DNA of 64,000 nt from Lampris incognitus (taxonomy: Eukaryota; Chordata; Actinopteri; Lampriformes; Lampridae), in assembly GCF_029633865.1 (NCBI RefSeq), contig NC_079213.1:102510923-102574922 (forward strand). The letters are read 5' to 3'. Position 1 is the stretch's first letter. Every line of letters starts with the position of its first letter. This document shows positions 21,401 to 33,400 of this stretch, in pieces. The translations under genes were made by a program, and so were the position numbers. The notes below the pieces were generated by a model that was not told where the DNA came from, searched no databases, and saw only the letters and a list, made by a program, of their open reading frames with translations.

Positions 21401-24400
21401 GAGTACCACAGACAAGAGTCATCCAAACCTTATTATAACAAGTCTAATCCTAACAAATGAGCCAAGCTTCTTCCATCCCCATGAAATCGGAGGGGGTGGG
21501 CGCTATGGATCTGTCAGTCAATCCGTTGGCTCATTTGTTCGTCACACTGTAGTTCTATGTATCCACCACAAGGTGGGAGTCTAACAAAAAACTATTGGCA
21601 AATATAGAGAATAAAGAAACAAAACAAATCAGTCATTCCAACAACCACTGTGCTTCTCATATTACATGGGCAGAAGGTTTACAGTGCTTTGCTAAATTGT
21701 GGGAGTTGATCAACACATTATGGGGGGGGGGGCGACATGATGCTATGAAATTAGCATAGCCTGGCGTGATGCTCTTAATCTCTAATGTTGATTTAAGTTC
21801 AAATGCCAACATGGAGAAACTGGATTGTTGCAGCAGAGACCCCCCCCCCCAAAAAAAACAGAAAGATAAGGGGAACTAAGAATAAAGGTGCTCATAGAGA
21901 TAAGGTAATCCTTATTAACACGGGGATCGCCAGTTCGAATCCCCGTGTTACCGCCGGCTTGGTCGGGCATCCCTAGAGACACAATTGGCCGTGTCTGTGG
22001 GTGAGAAGCTGGATGTGGGTATGTGTCCTGGTCGCTGCACTTGCGCCTCCTCTGGCCGGTCGGGGCACCTGTTCAGGGGGGAGGGGGAACTGCGGGAAAT
22101 AGCGTGATCCTCCTGCGTGCTACGTCCCCCTGCTGAAACTCCTCATTGTCAAGTGAAAAGAAGCGGCTGGCGACTCCACGTGTATCGGAGGAGGCATGTG
22201 GTAGTCTGCAGCCCTCCCCGGATTGGCAGAGGGGGTGGAGCAGCGACTGGGATGGCTCGGAAGAGTGGGGTAATTGGCCAAATACAATTGGTGAGGAAAA
22301 AAAAAGGGGGGGTAGTAATTTAAAAAAAGAAATAAGGTAATCAAAACCTAACACAATAAATGTAACAACATTAGAATGAATATATGAATTAACAAATAAA
22401 AGATGCTTCAAAATGGCAGTAAAACTGAATACGGCAATATCAGAAAACTACAACATGTAGACTTTTTAGTTTCTCAGTATCGACTGTAAAGGAGATGAGC
22501 ATTTTACCAATAACAAACCTTTCTTGAAAGAGGCATCAGCCAAGTTTTCAATGTGGATTTATACTTCATTGTGGCTTGGAGGTGATTTTAGATTTGCCTT
22601 AACAACTAATCCCTCTGCTGGTCTCGGCTGCTAGGATTAAGTCTTTAAATGGGGGTGACAGAGTGGCCTTGTTGTTAGAAAGACCATCCTTCAAACTGAC
22701 GGCTCGGGTTCAAACCTGTTGGCCAACATCTTTCAGCTACTGAACGCCTTGCCATGGGCTTTCTGTGTAACAGACCCTGAGCTCAGACATCTCTGGACTG
22801 TGCAGGCAAGCATTCAGAGGTCTTTCTTATTCAGTCATTTGATTTTTATTTATTTCTCAGAGGACTCATCAAGGCATTGAGCCCTCATTTAAAATGGTGC
22901 CAAAATAATTAAAATAAGACATGTTAGACTCAGAAAATTGAAACTGTAAGGAATAACACAATTACATTTCTTGTAGCAATAAAAGTTCAACATATGAGCA
23001 AATATCAAAAAACAATCACACAATTAAAAATGTAGAAATCAGAGTGTTCTGTCCCCATCAGGACATTATTTTCCTTTAGTTTGGTGTTATCCCTCCCTGC
23101 TTGCACTAGTTTGTATAGCATCAGCGTATACATTTAAGCATGTGACTTTTTGTACCATGTGATTCGGTCAGGGAAATAAATTGTGAGCAGGAAAGCATCA
23201 TTGTTTTATGTCTTCACTTACCTTTTTCAATCCGCTTCGATCTTCTACGTTCCATGTCTTTGGTAGCATTCTCGGTACGTCAAAGGTATACTGACATACT
23301 GTTCTTACATCTCTGTTGATGATGACTACTAAGTTTGATGTGCAATATGAGTACTGTGATGATGATAATTGATTGGTAGTTCATATCAGGATGGCACCAC
23401 GCTAGTATGCTTCAGTAAGCTAGTAGGGTTGTGCTATAAGCAAGTCAGTTTCAGTTTATTTAGATAAGTGATATAGGTTATCTTACATACACTGTATAAC
23501 ATTACACTCTATACTCTACCAAATACAAGGGGACAAAAAACTTATTGACATGCTGTTTGCTGCTTCCCAAGCTGATGCCCTGGAACTGGATGACGATCGG
23601 AACCGGAGGACATGAAGCGCATTGCGGAGCGGCTTTCGGACATACTGAGCCCCACGCTAATGACCATGCGGACACTATTCTCTGGTCCCGCCCGAATCCA
23701 CTTGAGACCGACACCAGGGAGCAAGAACAAAGACCTGTTCTACCCCCACATTGTCAAACCCCGAGCTCTGGACAGATATTGTCCGCATTGAAAGAAGAGT
23801 CAGACACAACAGGCACAGCTCCACTAATGTCTCACCAGAGGTTCGGCTGGAGAACAGGGATATTGTTTTAGATGAGCTGCCTGTCAGTGAGCACAATAGT
23901 AATGTCACAGCTAGCATTAGCACCGCTAGCATATAAGTAGGGATGCACAATGATATCGGCACGTCATCGGCTGATAAAGGCTTTAAAATGAAATATCAGC
24001 ATCGGCCAAAAATGCCGATATGACAGTTTGATAAGATGATGCTTTACGCGTCACATAGATGGGGCAGAGTGTTTTTGTTTTTTTTTACCTGCTACACCAG
24101 ATGTGTCTGTGTTGCGTTTGGCTGCATGCCAACCATGTTTTCAGAGGAGATTTCAAGTAGGCTACTTTGGAAAATGGGTAAGTTAAGTGGCAAATACTTA
24201 AACTGGTACTTAATGCATTAATTAGACCGTTCTAACTACATGCTCATGGATACACACTGATGTGATTTATTATTTTAATGTGCAATGGAAAAAAAACACA
24301 AGGTTGCATTGCTATATCACATTGCCTCTGGTACAATGAGGTAGTAATTTTAATCATTTTAAAATAGATTGTACTCGTTTTTTACACAGTTCTATGTAGT

Positions 24401-27400
24401 TTTTACCTGTTGGAGGGCAGTGTACCCACGTATAGAGGGAAAAAAATAGATCAGTTGTGTAAAAATAGATATCATCAGCATTATGCCCTTGCATCTGCTG
24501 GTAGGTGACCATATAATCAGCAATGTTAAAGTTTTGAAAACTGTCTGTCTATCTAATGCTATTGTTAGCGACATGGTCCAAACACTGCCAAAAGTGTTAT
24601 TTGACCATCTGGGCACGGACACACTTATTGTACATGTTGGAACAAATGACACTCATCCTGACACATGGCTCAGAACTGTTAAAAGGGGATTTCATACACC
24701 TAATGGAAATTCTACAAGTCCCACCTCATATATTTGTGTCAGGTCCAATCCCCACTTTAGGGAAAGGAACTGAATGTTTCAGCCGCTTGCTGGCATTAAA
24801 TACATGGCTGTCCTCTGCATGCACTGCTCAAAAACTGAGCTTCAATGACAACTTCAACTTGTTCTTGGAGCAACGAAACCATTTCAGAATGGACGGAGTT
24901 CATTTAAACAGAGTGGGGGTCCACACGCTACTGCCAACTTAACCTATGGTCTCCAGCACCCGAGAGCTGGTATTTGGAAAAGGCCAGGAAAATTTGGGAA
25001 AAGTAGAGCAATCTTTTCTACCCAGGACAACAAGGAATATGCCATGGATCGTCCCCCCCCCCCCCCCGTTTCTCAGAGATATCTCACACAAGCCAAGGAT
25101 GCAGATAAAAGAGATTGATGAGATGTTACTATGAGGCACCAAAATTCCCACTTATCCAAACAAAGCAAGGGCAATCTCTGCAGTCAGCATTACAGGGCAT
25201 GCTGACTACTAGGACTGACTGGGTCCTTACCCTTACCCTTACCCCCCCCCCCCTTCAGCTCATTTCTCCCTCTGCCTACTGGGTATGTACCCACTGCTGC
25301 TGATACAGCCCACCCCAGACAGTGAGGGGCAGCATGACACAATTTGATGCCATCAAACATAAAAACTTCAGGGACATTATATAACATCTGAAATCCTCTT
25401 TTTGCTGCCTTGATATTCTGCCAAGTGGCTTTTTCAAAAATCTTTCTAATTGCATGCCATCAAATCTACAAATTGTCAACATGTCTCTTCTCTCAGATTT
25501 CTTCCCACAAGCCCTGAAAAGTACAGTCATCAAGTCACGCTTAAAAATGAGTAATCTAGACACTTCACTAATGAACAATATAAGCTCATATCAAACCTCC
25601 CGTTTCTAAGTAAAATCACTGAAAAAGCCGTTTTCCAGCAGCTGAACAACTTCTTGGCACTAAACAACTGTTTTGATGTCTTCCAGACAGGCTCTCAACC
25701 ACACCACAGCAGCGAGACTGATCTTATTAAGGTCTTTAATGACATCCGCTTAAACACAAACTGTTTAAGCGCACAAACTCAGGCCTGGTATTATTGGATC
25801 TAAGTGCTGCATTTGCACAGTTGACCACAACATATTACTACACTGACTGGAAAACTGAGTGGAACTTTCTGGCACAGAATCCTGCTTGAAGGACAGGGAC
25901 TACTTTGTGTCTATAGGTAATTAAAAATCTGAGTGGACAAAAATGACCTGTAGAGTTCCCCAAGGCTTCATTCTGGGGCCGCTTCCGTTTAACACCTATA
26001 TACTCCCACTAGTTCAGATTATGGAAAACAACAAAATATGTTACCATAATTATGCAGATGACACACAGATATACATAACCATATCACCAGGGGACTATAA
26101 TTCTATACAAGAGCTGAGTAAGTGCATTGACCAAATCTATGATAGGATGTCTCATAATTTTCTTCAATTAAACAAAGATAACACAGAAGTTATTGTCTTT
26201 GGAGCTAAGGAAGAACGACTAAAAATCAGCAATCAGCTACAATCGGTAATGTTAAAAACCACAAACCAAACCAGAAATCTTGGTGTAGTCATGGACTCAG
26301 ACCTGAATTTCAATAGTCACATTAAGATAATTACAAAGTCGGCCTACTATCACCTGAAGAATATATCAAGAATTAAAGGATTTATCCCAGCAGGATTTGG
26401 AAAAACTTGTCCATGCATTTATCTTCAGTCGACTTGACTACTGTATAACAGCATCTTTACAGGTCTCTAAAAATAATCAATCAAACAGCTGCAGCTTAAT
26501 TAGAATGCTGCTGCTTGAGTCCTTACTAAGACTAAAAAAGTGGATCACATCACTCCAGTTATGAGGAGGTCTTAATGCTGGCTTCCTGTCCGTCAAAGAA
26601 TTGGTTTAAAAATACTGCTTTTGGTTTATAAAGCACTGAATGGTTTAGGGCCAAAATAAATTTCTGACCTTCTGCTACACTACGAACCATCCAGACCTTC
26701 CAGATCATCTGGGACAGGTCTTCTTTCTGTCCCCAAAGTCAAAACTAAACATGGAGAGGCAGCTTTCAGTTTTTATACACCACATATCTGGGACAAACTC
26801 CCAGAAAACTGCAGGTCTGCTGCAACTCTGTTCTTTTAAATCAAGGCTGAAGACTTTTCTCTTTGCCACTGCCTTTTTGAAGCTTTTGATTATCATCTTA
26901 CACTGCACTGTACCTTTTACTCTTTTTATTCTTTTAAAATGTCTTTTTATTGCCTTATGTTGTTTTTACATTTTGTCTTAATGCCTTTTATGTTACATGT
27001 AAAGCACTCTGAATTGCCTTGTTGCTGAAATGCCTAAATTTGCCTAGCTTTGCATTATTGCTCATAAGCTCTTATATTAACTTTATATTAACTACAGCAA
27101 TACTACAATACTATAGCCATGTGTAGTTATATTTTTTGTTATTTCTTTCAACATTTATCATTGTATGGTGTTTGTGATTCATCTACTCTATATTTAAGTG
27201 ATTTTGGTAATTGTGTTTTATTTCGCAGTTTCACCCTTTGTCATTAAACTAATGTAAGACGATCCCAGTCTCCAATGCATGATGGGGGAAGGTGTTTAGC
27301 TGCTGGTCTGACTGCACAGGGCTATGTGCATGGGGGACGAGACACAGAGAAGGTTTTAGGGGTGTAGAATTTAAATGCAGTTTTACCCAGATCAGAGCAA

Positions 27401-30400
27401 ATTTGGGGAACCTGGAAAACTAGTTTATCTATTGCAGTATGCAATCACTTGCTGTCAAAATCTTTATTTCCTACCAGCCCCAACTTCACCAGCCAATATC
27501 ACTAACTAACAAACCTAGCGCTAACTAACCTTCATCTAGAGAGGGGGATCCAACCCAAAACATCATCGGGTAAAAAAAAATTTTTTTTTAAATCTGCCTG
27601 CCCTACACCTGCTCCTCATGATTCAGTACAGAGTCCCATTCTTTCTTAGAACTGTATATTTTGACAGACACCCTGACATTTGAACCCCCCCCCCTTTCTT
27701 CACTGAGTGAATCCAGAGAAAACCATTGGCGCAAGGCATGAAAGAAGGAAGGAGAGAGGGAGGGGGTCACCTTTAGCCTGGAGTTACTAAGCTGCAGGAA
27801 CTCTACGTTGCTGCTCGACTTAAGCTGCTCCACTTCCATGTCCTCCAAGGTGCGCAGGTCCCTGCGGTGCAGCTGAATTAGGTCATACATGCTGTTGAGC
27901 GCCGCCACCGCATTCAGCTCCGATCCTCCAGCTAACTGGCTCCAAACTGGGGGCAGGCCGAGGGAAGAAACCTCCTAAAAAAGGAAAACCAAAAAGAAGA
28001 CCAGAGGCCACATGCATAAACGATGGGTACACAAAAAAAAATCATGCATACACTATTTCCTGTGCATAAACTGGTATTTATTAAAACAATGTGCACGCCT
28101 CACGCATTCTTTAGACCAAGTGTACAAAAGTTTTTCTAGAGTGATCTGAGGGTGATGTGATGAAGTGGAGATGAAATATAAGGTGAGACAGAATATTTTA
28201 GTAAAATATTGTTTGTTTAGGTTGATAACCAGCTTCACTGCTTTTGTGTGTGCTGATTTAAGCTGATTAATTACCTTTGAGTGGTTAATTTTATCATTCT
28301 TTTTTTTTATCCCCCCCCCCTTTCTCCCCAATTGTATCTGGCCAATCACCCCACTCTGAGCCATAACAGTTACTGCTCCACCCCCTCTGTCGATCCGGGG
28401 AGGGCTGCACACTACCACATGCCTCCTCCGATACATAAGGAACCACCAGCCTCTTCTTTTCACCTGACAGTGAGGAGTTTCACCAGGGGGACGTAGCACG
28501 TGGGCGGCTCACACTATCCCCCCCCCCCCCAAACAGGCGCCCTGACCGACCAGAGGAGGTGCTAATGCAGTGACCAGGACACATACCCACATCCAGCTTC
28601 CCAGCCGCAGACACGGCCAATTGTGTCTGCAGGGATGCCCGACTAAGCCGGAGGTAACACAGGGATTCAAACTGGCGACCCCCGTGTTGGTAGGCAACGG
28701 AATAGACTGCTACGCTACCCAGAAACCCCCAATTTTACCATTCTTTTAATGTACATTAAGTCAGAGTCAACATTTTATTTAGCTGTTAATATTGTTTTAT
28801 TTTATCCTTAGTTGTGACACACCTTGTAAAGTCGGTTTAAGTGTGAGCACTACAAACTAATCATTGATTACATTACTGAGATATTGCTGCTGATGGAGGT
28901 TCGTGGTCATCGGTAATTCCACACAAAGCTATGTGGCCCAAAATAGAAGCAATGTGTTGATCCACATAAGATAAAGCAGGGGTTGCCGGCCCTCCTCCTG
29001 TTGCCTTGATGCTTTCTTTGTGTAGATTGAAGAACCTTTTTGCCTCCTGTTTATAATCCAACCTGGTTTTTTTTTTGTGTTTTGTTTTGTTTTTTGGTTT
29101 TTTTGGCGACATGGTGGCCCAGTGGTTAGCACTTTTGCCTCACAGCAAGAAGGTCCTGGGTTTGAACCCCAGGTGGTCCCAGGTCCTTTCTGTGTGGAGT
29201 TTGCATATTCTCCCCGTGTCTGCGTGGGTTTCCTGCGGGTGCTCTGGTTTCCTCCCACCATCAAAAAGACATGCATGTTAGGGTTAATACTCCTGTCTGT
29301 GTCCCTGAGCAAGGCAATGGAAAGAAGAACTGGAGTTGGTCCCTGGGCGCTGCAGCTGCCCACTGCTCCTGTACAATAGGACAGGTTAAGTGCAGAAGAC
29401 ACGTTTCATTGTAACTGAAAACTATACAATGACAAAAAATAATGTGGCTTTCTTTCTTCTCCCTTCTTCTTTACTTCCACCAGGGTCCTCAGAACTTACG
29501 GAGTTGATGGTCTCTGTTACTTTCTAGATAGCTATACCATTCTATATTTGGTTTCTGTTTTGTGATTCCAGAAGTGAGATCATCAAAACATCTTTTCTTT
29601 TTTCGACTTCTCCGACAAGCACCTCAATTTCACGACCAATAAAATTGAGCTTCATCTTTGGGTTCTTTTCATTGCTATGCCTGATTAACTTATGGCGCAA
29701 ACAGTGTTTTTATATGCAAAATGATTGATTAAGGGAGTATCTACATCAATTTATGACTTATGGTGGGAGTGGAAATCAAGCTCGTGCACATGTGTACAAT
29801 TTCACAATGACTGAGATTTACAAAACAAACATGCGTTCGCACGGCTTTATAATTATGACAAAAATAATGCGTATGCATATTTGTCTTTGTGCGTACGCAC
29901 AGATTTTTTTTCCAGATTTTTTCCCCCCTTTTTCTCCCAATTGTACTTGGCCAACTACCCCACTCTTCCGAGCTGCCCTGGTCATTGTTCCACCCCCTCT
30001 GCCAATCCAGGAATGCCTGCAGACTATCACATACCTCCTCCGATACATGTGGAGTCGCCAGCCGCTTCTTTTCACCTGACAGTGAGGAGTTTTGCCAGGG
30101 AGACGTAGCGCATGGGAGGATCATGTTGTCTGTGAATGTTCTCATTCATCCAGGTCATGGTTATCCAAAAGAGTTGAATCAAGTGCAACCGGACTTGGTA
30201 TGTATCCGTGAAGACGTTTCGCCTCTCATCCAAGAGGCTTCCTCAGTTCATGCCTTTCTGACTAGACCAAGCTAGAGGATCATGTTATTCCCCCCCAAAC
30301 AGGTGCCCCGACCAAACAGAAGAGGTGCGAGTGCAGTGACCAGGGCACATACCCACATCCGACTTCACACCTGCAGACATGGCCAATTGTGTCTGTTGGG

Positions 30401-33400
30401 ACACCCAACCAAGCCAGAGATAACACGGGGAGTCAAACCGGCGATCCCCGTGTTGGTAGGCAATGGAATAGACCGCCACGCCACCCGGGCGTCCCATACA
30501 CACAGTTTTAGTCATGAATCTACACAGAGTTATATCCATGTGGCCCCAGAAATAGATGTGAATGTGGATCAGGTAGGCAGCTGTCTGCTACTGTGCGTGA
30601 TGTTTTGTTCACAGCATAAATTGTGCCATTTCCTTTAAAGGTGTCATGAAATGGCACTGAGCGCACTGTAAACTTCTGTGATTTGGTGTATATCCAAATG
30701 AAATGGAATGGTTGAGCGGGAGTTTGTGAGGGGGGGGGATTGATTTGACTGAAAGCCAACCACAGTTGGGCATTTTTAGAAGAACGTTGACGTCGATATG
30801 CTATTAGCGAGTTTCACTTGGCGGTAGATCACCTGTCTTAACTCGATCTTGCTCCCATTCATTCATCCATTCATTCGACAGTTTTGCAAGCGTGCTCCTT
30901 CCTGCAAGTGCTGATGATTTTTACAAAACATCACTGTATTTATCTGAAAAAATATGTTTCTTCTAAAAAAAAGGGAATTTCTTATACATACTGTAAGAGA
31001 TTTAAACTGAGTGCACATACAACACGTAACAAGAGTGAAAATAATTTTTTTCATGTCATGGGACATTTAGTGTTTGATTTTTGATTTTGAGGTACTTTAT
31101 TGATCCCGATGGGGAAATTACGCTCTGCATTTAACCCATCCTAGCCGTGTAGCTAGCAGCAGCGGGCAGCTGCCGTGCAGCACCCGGGGACCAACTCCTG
31201 TTATTTCTTCCTATTGCCTCGGTCAGGGGCACAGACTGGAGTATTAACCCTAACGTGCACCGTCTTTTTGATGGTGGGGGACACCGGAGCACCCGGAGAA
31301 AACCCACCGCAGACTTGGGGAGAACATGCAAACTCCACACAGAGGACGACCTGGGATGACCCCCAAGGTTAGACAACCCCGGGGTTCAAACCCAGGACCT
31401 TCTTGCTATGAGGCGACAGTGCTAACCACTGCACCACCGTTGCCTTTTTTTTTGCAAAACATGTCTGCAGGGATGGACTGGGACTAAAAAATGGCCCACC
31501 AATTTTTTACCCAGACCAGCCCACCACAACCAGCCTGGGGATACTCCACCACCCCTGCCCCATTGATGCACATACAAACACACCAGCCCAACTGTATTGT
31601 TTATAAGGGTGGGGATACCTGCAGTGAGTTGAGACTGAGGAGGTCACTTAGATGAGTGACGAAATGTTTCTCTCAATACACACTGTGAGGAGAAACTGGA
31701 GCAGGAGCAGGTGTCCGGGTTGAGAACGATACCTGAAGTGAACTTGAGCTGAATTCTCCCTCCTGCTCCTCACGATGTCTTTTTGTGACAAACTCCGGCA
31801 AACTCATTTGTTTCGCCATGATTTAACCTACATTAAAAGCAGCTAGCTAGCAGAAAGTAGAATTCTGATCTCCTTAAATCATACAGTCCATCTCCAGCTC
31901 TCCACTCTCACAGTACAGGGCTCCTGTGTGTACCCAAAGTTAAAAAGAAGTCAGCTGGTGGTAGGGCCTTTTCCTATCAGGCCCCGTTCTTGTGGAATAA
32001 CCTGCCTGCTGCCATCAGACAATCAGAATCTGTTGAGTCCTTTAAATCCAAACTTAAAATCATCTTTTTGCCTTAGTTTACAATTAGTTGCCTTTAAGTT
32101 GAGTGCTTCATAACCTGTACTGTACGGCGGGTCGGTTTCCGTCTCAATGAATTTACCAAACACTGTTCTGCCAACGGGATTATAGCGTATAGATTATTGA
32201 CTATTGTTAGCTGTCTATTCCGTTATCTACCAACACAGGAATCGCCGGTTCAAATCCCGTGTTACCTCCAGCTTGGTCGGGCATCCCTACAATCACAATT
32301 GGCCATGTCTGCAGGTGGGAAGTCGGATGCAGGTATGTGCCCTGGTCACTGCACTGGCACCCCCTCTGTTCGGTCCGGGCGCCTGTTTGGGGGGGGGGCT
32401 AGGGGGAATAACATGATCCTCCCATGCGCTACGTCCCCCTGGCGAAACTCCTCACTGTCAGGTGAAAAGAAGCAGCTGGCGACTCCACATGTATCGGAGG
32501 AGGCATGTGGTAGTCTGCAGCCATCCCCGGATCAGCAGACGGGGTGGAGCAGTGACCGGGATGGCTTGGAAGAGTGGGGTAATTGGCTAAATACAACTGG
32601 CAAGAAAAAGGGGGAAAATTTTAAAAAGAAAAAAGATAACTGACTATTGCAAACTGTTCTCTTCTCTCGAATGTCTGTTCTCTCTCTCCGATGTGTGACT
32701 AATGTTTTTTCTTGTCTCTTCTCGCGTGTGTGTGAATGGTGTGATGTGAGTCTCTCCTGTGTGCATGTGTAGTCTGTCCTCCTGTCAGGTCTACATGCTG
32801 ATGGTGGTCGCGTGGCTCAGGTCCTGGGCTGTTCCGGTGGCATCTGGACACTACTTGGCATCCTCCTCATCATATTCTTCATATATTTTATAATTCCATT
32901 ATAATTCTGTTATCTTCTTTTAATGTTGTATTCTGTAAATTGTATTTTTTTCTGTAAACACAACATCCATTGCACGTTGTCTGTCTTAGGGGAGAGAGCC
33001 CTCCTCTGTTGCTCACCCTGAGGTTTCGTCCTATTTTTTCTCCCTGTTAAAGGGTATTTTTAGGGAGTTCCTTACCTGATGCGAGGGTCTAAGGACAGGA
33101 TGTTGTGTTGCTGTAAAGCCCCCTGAGGCAAATTTGTAATTTGTGATATTGGGCTATACAAATACAATGGACTTGACTTCTGTTCCTGTGTGGGCTGTAC
33201 ACAGAGTGAAAGAGGAGGGGCTGCTCGCAATCTAGCATTACTGAAATGCACTGGCACTGAAAAAAATCAGACCCATCACCATCTTATGGTAAACAAGAAG
33301 CAAAAAAACAAGTTTTTTTTTTTATTCCTACTGGTTGCATAGTCAGACAATAGAAACTGTATTCATTGACCGCCATCCACTGGATTATCCAGCAAAAAAG

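Larger units (their letters stand above)
23545..27070 (+). mobile_element. L2/CR1-type LINE, near full length but decayed
   Basis: ORF1 pieces (23545-24942) are followed by ORF2 pieces (25490-26880) and a 3' UTR with GTAAAGCACTCTGAATTGCC. ORF1 is interrupted by another repeat at about 23938-24480. Several frameshifts and stops make it inactive. It lies antisense to ssx2ip within an intron. Confidence 0.8.

Noticed and set aside
21321-22070. Clustered short repeats checked as a CRISPR array
   Set aside because: No regularly spaced direct repeats were found here or elsewhere; the sequence is eukaryotic.
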